NCBI GenBank assembly: GCA_030039005.1
Contig: JASHQT010000307.1
Span: 1 to 8,572 of the forward strand
Origin: Bryobacteraceae bacterium
GTDB lineage: Bacteria; Acidobacteriota; Terriglobia; Bryobacterales; Bryobacteraceae
Direction of reading: 5' to 3'
DNA length: 8,572 nt
Shown one piece after another: positions 1 through 5,740 of this stretch. The first letter of the stretch is position 1, and each line of letters begins with the position of its first letter. Both the position numbers and the translations under genes were made by a program. Below the pieces are notes generated by a model. The model did not search any database. It was not told where the DNA came from and was given only the letters and a program-made list of their open reading frames with translations.

Positions 1-681
1 TTTGCGTTTGTGGAGTTCGAGGAGGGCAGCGGCGTCTTTAAGCGAGCGGCGCTCGCGCTCGGTGCGGTCCGCCTGGATGTCGCGGAGCGTGTCGAGGCTC
101 TTTTGGAACTGGCGCGAAAGACGCTGGCTCTGGATGCCGAGGTTGGCAAGGAGGCGATGCGCGTCAACGATGTCGAAGGTGATTTCCCGATCGGGCGGGT
201 CATCTTGGTTGGCGGGCTGGTTGGTGGGCTCGGCAGCGGCGCGGGCGAGCACTTCCGCTTCGAGGCGCGGGATGCGGTTGAGGCGCCAGGAGGAGTCGAC
301 GAGTTCCTGGACGAGCTGCGATTCGGTGGGAGTGGCGGGCTGGTATTCGATGAAGAAGCGGCTGCGATGTTCTTGGTAGGCGGCGGGGTCTTCGGAGGGG
401 AGGACGGGCGAAGCGGCGGTGAGGCCGTGGCGCAAGGCGTTGAGCGCGGAACGCTGCTTGCCCGCTTCGGTGCGAGGACCGGTGGAGTGTTGGGAGTTGG
501 CGCGGTTGATGGCGGATCTTTCAAAAGAATCGCGCAAAACGGACCGCGAACCGCTTCGCCCTGTCGTGGGTTCCTGTCTTTGGTGGCGCCGCGGGTTCGC
601 GGCCTTTGCGCTAAGGGCGAGCCAGCGTTGGACAGGATCGGTGCTGGTTGGCGTTGCTATTGCTTGGGCTGTAGCTGGCAT
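1..681 (-). CDS. Conserved protein of unknown function with STGPRT/NALRHGLT core (3' end outside window)
   Basis: Open reading frame on the minus strand that runs off the left edge without a stop, so at least 227 residues are visible. Residues 60-88 carry a hallmark stretch: RANSQHSTGPRTEAGKQRSA followed by LNALRHGLT. This core recurs in many acidobacterial hypothetical proteins; I know of no assigned function. After it come a helical, charged region (about 97-150, with ESQLVQELVDSSWRLNRIPR) and a C-terminal helical part rich in Arg, Glu and Leu (171-227). There is no signal peptide or membrane segment, so it is probably cytoplasmic. Start choice is uncertain. ATG at 681 has GAGGT at 688-692 with 6 nt spacing. 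However, residues 1-48 show weaker G/C bias at third positions than the core, and relatives as I recall them begin about ten residues before the core. That would fit the in-frame TTG at 537 (residue 49). The coding frame itself is well supported; the start is not. Confidence 0.72.
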   Translation of the reverse strand, partial: MPATAQAIATPTSTDPVQRWLALSAKAANPRRHQRQEPTTGRSGSRSVLRDSFERSAINRANSQHSTGPRTEAGKQRSALNALRHGLTAASPVLPSEDPAAYQEHRSRFFIEYQPATPTESQLVQELVDSSWRLNRIPRLEAEVLARAAAEPTNQPANQDDPPDREITFDIVDAHRLLANLGIQSQRLSRQFQKSLDTLRDIQADRTERERRSLKDAAALLELHKRK

Positions 682-956
682 TGGGGTACCTCGCAACCGG
701 GATAGCATGCGGGCGCGGCGGTGGGCGGCGGGTTTTGCGGAGGTGATTGATAGGGAGCGAAATGAGTGGAAGGAACGGGGGTGACTCGCGCCTGGGGCTA
801 GGCGTTGGCGAAGCGGCTGGCTAGGGCGGCGATTGGAGTGCTGTGGCAAGGTCGGGGAGCGGAGGCCGACTGGCGTTGATTTGAAAGTCGCGGGTCGCCG
901 GATAGCGCGTTTTTCGGCAAGTGGACGTGATGGCGACTTGACGGGAGTAATGGCCC

Positions 957-974
957 AACGACACTAACGACACT
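957..974. repeat. Tandem repeat, two perfect copies of AACGACACT
   Basis: AACGACACT occurs at 957-965 and again directly at 966-974; read on the minus strand it is AGTGTCGTT twice. Its inner heptamer CGACACT is inverted at 993-999 (AGTGTCG), so the repeat can also form one arm of a stem. It may be a short repeat array, a regulator site or part of a 3' structure of the kinase transcript; nothing decides between these. Confidence 0.5.
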
Positions 975-987
975 TAGGAAGGTCATT

Positions 988-1015
988 CTCCGAGTGTCGG
1001 ACAACCCGCTCGGAG
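988..1015 (-). terminator. Possible transcript-end hairpin downstream of the kinase gene
   Basis: CTCCGAG (988-994) and CTCGGAG (1009-1015) form a perfect 7-bp stem with a 14-nt loop, starting 77 nt after the kinase stop codon. No T-run follows on the minus strand, so it is not a canonical intrinsic terminator. It overlaps an alternative stem, CGACACT 968-974 with AGTGTCG 993-999; both cannot form at once. Confidence 0.3.
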
Positions 1016-1092
1016 GTCCGGTAAACACTACGCTGTTTCTCATGGGCAAGCTAGTCGTTGACCGGCCGATTCAAGGCCACCCGCGCGAAGAT

Positions 1093-3897
1093 CTACTGCC
1101 CAACCTGCCTGTCGATCAGGACCACCGCCGAGTTCTCACGCAGCCGGTCGAAGACAATCTGCTTTCCGTCCAGCGTAACGTCAAACGTGCGCATGGTCGC
1201 GCGATCCGTCAGGCGGGTCAGTCTCCGCGTCTTCATCGTCGCCAGGTCCAACAGCCAGAAATCCTGCCAAGGCGTGGCTTCCTCCGAGCGCATGAAAATC
1301 AGACCCCGGCCACCCGGCATAAACCGTAACCGCTCTCCGTCGCGTTGCGTGCGAATGTCCGGCATCTTCACTGGAGTTCCATCCGGACGAACCGCCAGCA
1401 GCGGCTCCAAAGTGAAGACGTTGGGCCCGGCATAGGCAATCAGCGACCCGTCTGGCGACCACACCGGATTCCGTCCAACTTTGCTTGTGAGCCGGACCGG
1501 CTCACCACCGGCCACAGGAATCTTGAACAGTCCGGGTCCTCCGCCGTCGCTGCCGCCCGTTACGATCCATCTACCGTCCGGCGACCAGTCCACGGAACCC
1601 TCCACATTCACCTGCGGAGCGAGTACGCTGGACTCAGCGCCGTCTGCCGTGATTACACGAAGATGCCTCTTGGCGCCCTGACGTGTGACCATAGCGATCC
1701 TGCGCCCGTCCGGCGAAATAGCCGGAGGCCCTTCCAGTACATCCTGCGTCCCGCCCCAGACTTCCGTGGCAGTGCCCCCGTCAAACCTCGACAGCCGGGC
1801 GCCCTCGCCTGCAGACGACAAATAGTAGACCGCGGTTCCCCGAAAGCGCGGCGACATCGCGTTGTTTGTATAGGGCAGAAATGGTTTGACATCGGATTCT
1901 GTCTGGAGAGCATCGGAGGGGCCGGCGATTGGAACGCTCCAAAGCCTCACCCTTGGATTGGCCACCGTCACTGCGAGCCGCCGCCCATCGGCCGTGGCGG
2001 AAAGCGACGTGTATTGCTCCAGTCCAAACGCAATCCGTTGCAAGGTCCGATGCGCCACATGGAACGCCCAAATCGACGGCCCGGACCCGCTGCGATCCTT
2101 CGCAAGGAATAGGATCGTATCCGGGTCCAGCCGCGTGGGGTCGCGCATCTGGGTGTCGAGCTCAGTGAGACGCTCCGGTTTGCCGCCCGAGGCGGATATC
2201 CGCCACAGGTCCAAGTCGTTTCGCGCGGGGGTGCCGTGAACGAAATAGATCCATTCCCCATCCGCGCCCCACACGAGGTAGTGGTTATGTTTATCGGGAG
2301 TGTCCCTGAATATTTCGCGAGGGCTGGAGCCGTCGCCCAGGGCTACGAAGATAGGGTCGCCCGCTTCGACGGTATGATACGCCAGCCTTGCGCCATCCGG
2401 CGACCAGACAGGATTCACGACTTTCTCGCCCAGGAACACGCGCGGCTTGCCGCCCACCAGAGGCATCATCTTCAGGCGGCGGCTTTCAGTCCCCGCGATC
2501 CACAACTGGGTGCCATCGTGCGAAAATCCCACGCTGCGCAATGGCCCGCGCTGATCTTCGGCCCCCGGCGTTAGATCGATGGGATTGCCGGCTCCGACTT
2601 GGTCAAGCCAGACATGCGAAGGACCATCGCGATCGGACTGAAATGCGACAAATTTCCCGTCCGGGGAAATCGCCGCGTCCACCTGCGTTCCCTCATAGTC
2701 GGTCAGTGTGGTGAAAGTCGCATTTGCCAGAGGATTGGCGAGGTCCGCGAGTCCGTTGCTTCTCCGCACCACTCCGCTTCTCCATAGCGCTCCAACGATC
2801 AGTGCCAGGGCTATTGCGAGCGCCGTTGCTGCTACCATCCAGGGCCACACTGGCCTTTGCCGCACGGGCACAACGGCAGCGGGTAGGCCGTCTTCCAGCG
2901 CCAGGCGCGCCTCTCCGATGGACTGCAACCGGCGGCGCACATCCTTTGTCAGACAGCGGGTCAGGAGTGGCCTCCACTCGCTTGGCACGCCCGAGAGATC
3001 CGGCTCGCCGCGAACCACGGAGGCGCGAATCTCACTCGCAGTCGTGCCCGCGAAGGCCCTTTTTCCGGACAACATTTCGGCGACCAGCGCTCCGAAAGAC
3101 CAGATGTCCGATCTCCTGTCAATCGGGCCGCCCAGCGCCTGCTCCGGCGACATATAAGAAGGCGTACCGAGAATCGCTCCGCCCTGCGTCGTGTCGCCGG
3201 GTAATATAGCTTGGGCCTCGGTCATCGCCTTGGCCAGTCCGAAATCGAGCACCTTCACCACATTGCCTTCGGCCAGTTTGATATTCCCGGGCTTCAGGTC
3301 CCGATGAACAATCCCCTTGTCGTGAGCAGCTTCAATGGCCTCGGCCGTCATCAAGGCGATGCGCTGAACCTCCGCCAGCGCCATAGGCCCCTGGTCGATC
3401 AGTTCGGCCAGGGTCGGGCCTTCCACGTATTCGAGCACCAGATATCCGAGACCCTCCGGACTTGAGCCCACGTCGTAAAGAGTCGCGATGTGAGGATGAT
3501 TCAAAGCTGCGATCGCCCGGGCTTCGCGTTCGAAACGTTCCGTGAACTGTACCAGCGACGTCTTGATTGCCACCGTTCGTAGCAGCCGCGTGTCCGTAGC
3601 CCGGAACACCTCGCCCATTCCACCCCGTCCGATTCGCTCTTCGATGCGGTATGGCCCCAGTTGCGCGCCGACGGTGAGGTTAATTTCCGTCTCGAGCAAA
3701 CTTGCGTGCCCTTCCCAGGCTGGACGATCCAGCAATGAGGCACCTTCCGGCGGCGTATGCTCCTGACGAAGAATACCGGTTACGAGCGCCCGCAGTTCAG
3801 GATCAGAATGTTCCAGTAGCCGGTGTTGTTCCGCCGGAGAAAGGCCCTGCGCCGCGTGATACAACTCTTCCATCTCGCGCCAGCGTTCGGGCGTCAC
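1093..3897 (-). CDS. Transmembrane serine/threonine protein kinase with TolB/WD40-like propeller
   Basis: A 934-residue receptor-type Hanks kinase. Residues 1-80 are the acidobacterial leader domain (MTPERWREMEELYHAAQGLS). The kinase domain, about 83-336, has every key element: glycine loop GRGGMGEV (90-97), ATP-binding Lys112 in VAIK, Glu125 in the C-helix, HRDLKPGN (198-205, catalytic Asp200), DFG (218-220) and SPE (250-252). It should therefore be active. A hydrophobic segment at 351-372 crosses the inner membrane. Residues 390-934 form an extracytoplasmic beta-propeller with PD40-type SPDG turns at 411, 499, 728, 772 and 814, a likely ligand- or protein-sensing part. The start is GTG; an in-frame TGA lies three codons upstream, and relatives start the same way. 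The gene lies 57 nt downstream of the exported-protein gene, with an unusual two-codon ORF in front. Physical linkage to the ECF-like sigma factor suggests a signalling partner; the target is inferred, not shown. Confidence 0.95.
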   Translation of the reverse strand: MTPERWREMEELYHAAQGLSPAEQHRLLEHSDPELRALVTGILRQEHTPPEGASLLDRPAWEGHASLLETEINLTVGAQLGPYRIEERIGRGGMGEVFRATDTRLLRTVAIKTSLVQFTERFEREARAIAALNHPHIATLYDVGSSPEGLGYLVLEYVEGPTLAELIDQGPMALAEVQRIALMTAEAIEAAHDKGIVHRDLKPGNIKLAEGNVVKVLDFGLAKAMTEAQAILPGDTTQGGAILGTPSYMSPEQALGGPIDRRSDIWSFGALVAEMLSGKRAFAGTTASEIRASVVRGEPDLSGVPSEWRPLLTRCLTKDVRRRLQSIGEARLALEDGLPAAVVPVRQRPVWPWMVAATALAIALALIVGALWRSGVVRRSNGLADLANPLANATFTTLTDYEGTQVDAAISPDGKFVAFQSDRDGPSHVWLDQVGAGNPIDLTPGAEDQRGPLRSVGFSHDGTQLWIAGTESRRLKMMPLVGGKPRVFLGEKVVNPVWSPDGARLAYHTVEAGDPIFVALGDGSSPREIFRDTPDKHNHYLVWGADGEWIYFVHGTPARNDLDLWRISASGGKPERLTELDTQMRDPTRLDPDTILFLAKDRSGSGPSIWAFHVAHRTLQRIAFGLEQYTSLSATADGRRLAVTVANPRVRLWSVPIAGPSDALQTESDVKPFLPYTNNAMSPRFRGTAVYYLSSAGEGARLSRFDGGTATEVWGGTQDVLEGPPAISPDGRRIAMVTRQGAKRHLRVITADGAESSVLAPQVNVEGSVDWSPDGRWIVTGGSDGGGPGLFKIPVAGGEPVRLTSKVGRNPVWSPDGSLIAYAGPNVFTLEPLLAVRPDGTPVKMPDIRTQRDGERLRFMPGGRGLIFMRSEEATPWQDFWLLDLATMKTRRLTRLTDRATMRTFDVTLDGKQIVFDRLRENSAVVLIDRQVGQ

Positions 3898-3898
3898 G

Positions 3899-3907
3899 CT
3901 AGATCAT
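3899..3907 (-). other. Two-codon minimal ORF (ATG ATC TAG) just before the kinase start
   Basis: On the minus strand the order is GGAGAG (3918-3913), five nt, ATG ATC TAG (3907-3899), one nt, then the kinase GTG (3897). The Shine-Dalgarno-like GGAGAG is ideally spaced for this ATG but 15 nt from the GTG, too far for ordinary initiation. Ribosomes may start at the ATG, stop after two codons and reinitiate at the GTG. This would be translational coupling by a start-stop element; it is read from sequence only and could be coincidence. Confidence 0.4.
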
Positions 3908-3917
3908 TTTATCTCTC

Positions 3918-3945
3918 CGCAGGGCCCTTCGAAAGCCTTCCTGCG
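3918..3945 (-). terminator. Hairpin in the spacer between exported-protein and kinase genes
   Basis: CGCAGG (3918-3923) pairs perfectly with CCTGCG (3940-3945); inside, TTCGAA (3928-3933) is itself palindromic. The structure lies 10 nt after the stop of the exported-protein gene. It ends where the GGAGAG in front of the kinase begins, so folding could affect ribosome access. There is no T-run, so it is better read as a partial terminator, an mRNA-processing site or an RNA structure modulating kinase expression than as a strong terminator. Confidence 0.35.
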
Positions 3946-3954
3946 TGGGCAAAT

Positions 3955-4536
3955 CTACTTGGTTGAAACCGCGGTAACGACGCCATGGATGGGCTGCGCA
4001 CCGAAATGCGAGGTGGCTGGTCCGGTGTACACCAGAGTCACGTTGGAAAACTGGACCTCAGATCCACCCGTGATGCAAATCTGGAGGTTGGATGCGCCCT
4101 TGGATGCGAAGGGGGCGGGGCCGCCATTTGCGGTGGTCGGGGCTGTTCCGCTGACCACGACGCCGGTACCGCTAGAGGGAGGTGTATTGGCCGGACAGAC
4201 GGACGTGTCGTAGCTGACCGTGGCGTTGGTTAGGCTTATATGGTGCGTGTGCGGAGTACGGGTGGTGGGGTTGGTCGGATTCACCTGAGTGGTGTCGGTG
4301 ATACCGTAGTCGGACGTCTCCATGTTGAGATCCGCCGAAAACGCGGCCGTCCCGGATGGGTCTATATCCAAGGACCATTGGCCGCGAATTTCCCAAGGAC
4401 CGCCCATCTCGTTGGAGGGCGAATAGTCGTTAATCAGCCCGCTGAAGTGTACGCTCCTCAAGTCCTGAGCCCGCGCATTTCCTGCCGCCCAGGCTAGAGC
4501 GAGACCGCAAAGACCCATTACCAATCCAATTTTCAT
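3955..4536 (-). CDS. Exported protein of unknown function with HTHH motif
   Basis: A 193-residue protein with a clear Sec signal peptide: Lys2, hydrophobic core about 3-17, and likely cleavage after ARAQ (24). The mature part is about 170 residues, rich in Ser, Thr, Gly and Asn and mostly beta-strand-like, with no membrane segment. Notable features are HFSGLINDYSPSNEMGGPWE (30-49), the histidine cluster PHTHH (95-99), and two cysteines, Cys114 and Cys154, that could form a disulfide in the periplasm. An alternative start at 4566 would add ten residues. I chose 4536 because AAAGGAG (4543-4549) sits 6 nt upstream and the signal peptide starts there. It reads toward the kinase gene, 57 nt away, and is divergent from the sigma factor. 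I do not recognise a named family. A role as periplasmic ligand or partner of the kinase propeller is conceivable from position alone. Confidence 0.88.
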   Translation of the reverse strand: MKIGLVMGLCGLALAWAAGNARAQDLRSVHFSGLINDYSPSNEMGGPWEIRGQWSLDIDPSGTAAFSADLNMETSDYGITDTTQVNPTNPTTRTPHTHHISLTNATVSYDTSVCPANTPPSSGTGVVVSGTAPTTANGGPAPFASKGASNLQICITGGSEVQFSNVTLVYTGPATSHFGAQPIHGVVTAVSTK

Positions 4537-4542
4537 CGTCTT

Positions 4543-4549
4543 CTCCTTT
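4543..4549 (-). promoter_or_regulatory. Ribosome binding site of the exported-protein gene
   Basis: AAAGGAG on the minus strand lies 6 nt before ATG 4536. This decides the start in favour of 4536 over the upstream in-frame ATG at 4566, because it would lie inside the coding region if 4566 were used. Confidence 0.8.
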
Positions 4550-4566
4550 GTTGAATTCCTAGGCAT

Positions 4567-4647
4567 TGCTTGCCCGATCTACGTTGCGGGAAATCCGCCC
4601 AAAAACCGTAACGACGCAAAATCTTTTTTAAGTTATGATGACCTCAT
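4567..4647. promoter_or_regulatory. Divergent control region between exported-protein and sigma-factor genes
   Basis: This short spacer must hold the promoters for both directions unless they lie further away. On the plus strand TATGAT (4634-4639) is a good match to a -10 element, but nothing like TTGACA lies 17 nt upstream. A looser ECF-type pair, GGAAAT (4589-4594) and CGACG (4612-4616) with 17 nt between, is also visible and could mean autoregulation; this is weak. No clear promoter was found for the minus direction. TTGCG (4584-4588) and CGCAA (4615-4619) are inverted. Confidence 0.35.
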
Positions 4648-5223
4648 ATGCCCGGGAAGCGGGAAGTCTCTGAAACGACTCAGCTTCTTCTGGACTGGGC
4701 GGACGGAGACGAGATCGCGCTCCAGGCTCTCACCCCCCGCATCTACCAGGAACTTCGCGGCATGGCCGGCGCCTTCATCCGGCGCGAGCGCGAACAGCAC
4801 ACCTTGCAGCCCACCGCGCTGGTGCACGAGGTCTACTTGAAATTGGTCGATGTCCGCAAGGCGGGCTGGAGAGGCAAAGCGCACTTTTACGCCGCCTGCG
4901 CTCAGATCATGCGCCGCATTCTTGTAGATGCGGCCCGCAAGCGTTCCACCACAAAGCACGGCGGCGGCCTGAAGCGCGTCGACCTTCACGAAGTTCCTCA
5001 CTTAAGCCGTCATAAGGACAGGCGCCTGATTGCTCTGGACGACGCGCTGAAACAACTGCAGGAAACCGACCATCGCAAAGCCCGCATTGTGGAGTTGCGC
5101 TACTTTGGCGGTCTCAGCGTAGGAGAGACCGCTGCCGTGCTGAAGATCTCGGAAGAGACCGTGACGCGTGATTGGCGTCTGGCGCGCGGATGGTTGCTGG
5201 CCGAGATTGGAAAAATGGTCTAA
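4648..5223 (+). CDS. ECF-like RNA polymerase sigma factor (acidobacterial/planctomycete type)
   Basis: A 191-residue sigma-70-family factor, normal length for its group (the TIGR02999-type family often found with Ser/Thr kinases). Region 2 spans about 10-98, with the signature HTLQPTALVHEVYLKL (51-66) and a core-binding/-10 recognition helix AHFYAACAQIMRRILVDAAR (78-97). Region 4 spans about 125-188, with the helix-turn-helix FGGLSVGETAAVLKISEETV (153-172) and the following DWRLAR for -35 recognition. The typical acidic DAED at the start of region 2.2 is replaced by QPTA (54-57). No anti-sigma gene is adjacent; instead a kinase gene lies about 750 nt away on the opposite strand. The ATG at 4648 fits the family start, but no Shine-Dalgarno sequence precedes it and a -10-like TATGAT ends only 8 nt upstream, so a nearly leaderless message is possible. 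It directs RNA polymerase to its own promoters; targets are unknown. Confidence 0.93.
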   Translation: MPGKREVSETTQLLLDWADGDEIALQALTPRIYQELRGMAGAFIRREREQHTLQPTALVHEVYLKLVDVRKAGWRGKAHFYAACAQIMRRILVDAARKRSTTKHGGGLKRVDLHEVPHLSRHKDRRLIALDDALKQLQETDHRKARIVELRYFGGLSVGETAAVLKISEETVTRDWRLARGWLLAEIGKMV

Positions 5224-5738
5224 ACAAATAAACGGCGTCCGACCGAGAATATCGGCGTGCCACTCCCCGAAACGCCAGGACACTATCTGGAGTGATCCGC
5301 CTGTGTCAGTGTCGAATGCGGCGGAATCGGGACCGCCGGGTCACGTCGGATAGGGACGTTTGCTCTTAGCGGCTGACGCTGCCGTCGCTACGCGTACGCA
5401 AGAAGGGACCGCAGGAGAGTAAAGGGCATTCTGGTCACTTCACCCCTCAGTAGTCGCGAAGCGTCGATCGATGCTGGTCTGAAGTCCGCGTTTGGGAAGT
5501 TGAAAACCTGCTCCGGTTGGATTACGCGCCACTCGGAGCAAGCTCCGCGGCCGCCGCTACGGGCCTCACCAAAATGGCAAGAAATTACTCCTGATAAACG
5601 CCGGCCAGGTAAGCATATGAGCGTGTCAGGCCGGCATGTCGGACTTCTGCCTATTAGACCCAGAGACCAATTACGCAAACCATCCGCTCGAAACGGCGAG
5701 AGGATCTCTTGTCAGCAGAAAGGCGGCTGATTGAGAGA
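5224..5738. other. Long convergent intergenic region, no recognised gene
   Basis: About 515 nt between two genes that converge. Frames here (5388-5678 minus, 5500-5730 plus, and an unstarted plus frame 5454-5598) have mixed codon use and no family I can name. Between about 5304 and 5360 a stretch starting TGTCAGTGTCG, with GGGACC, GGGTCA and GGGAC elements, is reminiscent of insertion-sequence ends, but no partner end or transposase is present. Weak stems occur just after the sigma gene (CCGA 5243-5246 with TCGG 5252-5255) and a clear one at 5703-5740. It may be decayed mobile or gene sequence, or it may hold a small RNA. Confidence 0.45.
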
Positions 5739-5740
5739 TC
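5703..5740 (-). terminator. Stem-loop overlapping the stop codon of the MetE-like gene
   Basis: GATCTCT (5703-5709) pairs perfectly with AGAGATC (5734-5740), and inside it TCAGC (5712-5716) pairs with GCTGA (5726-5730), leaving a 9-nt loop. The outer arm covers two bases of the stop codon (5739-5741). No T-run follows on either strand, so it may protect the 3' end or act as a weak bidirectional terminator between the convergent genes. Confidence 0.45.

Larger units (their letters stand above)
682..1092. other. Intergenic region without a convincing gene
   Basis: This 411-nt stretch lies between the kinase stop and the start of the left-edge gene, both on the minus strand. Open frames here (for example 798-1049 minus) have no recognisable motif, no good ribosome binding site and composition unlike the neighbours. 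What it does hold is a perfect tandem 9-mer (957-974) and inverted repeats at 968-1015, placed 77-135 nt downstream of the kinase stop. No sigma-70-like promoter could be picked out with confidence. Confidence 0.5.

Noticed and set aside
10..705. Long plus-strand open frame at the left edge
   Set aside because: It is the shadow of the minus-strand gene with the STGPRT/NALRHGLT core; its own translation is Gly/Val/Glu-rich with no family pattern.
798..1049. 83-codon minus-strand frame between the left-edge gene and the kinase
   Set aside because: No ribosome binding site, no motif, Ser/Pro-rich translation typical of non-coding GC-rich DNA.
1345..2112. Plus-strand open frame inside the kinase gene
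   Set aside because: Antisense to the propeller region of a well-supported kinase; Arg/Pro-rich translation without motifs.
4537..4566. Upstream ATG start for the exported protein
   Set aside because: It would put ten extra, charged residues before the signal peptide and bury the strong AAAGGAG site inside the gene.
5279..5313. GACACT/AGTGTC inverted repeat as an intrinsic terminator for the sigma gene
   Set aside because: Only 6 bp with a loop over 20 nt and no T-run; too weak to call.
5388..5678. 96-codon minus-strand frame in the convergent gap
   Set aside because: No Shine-Dalgarno, no recognisable domain, mixed codon use; an overlapping plus frame 5500-5730 is equally poor. Kept only as part of the gap observation.
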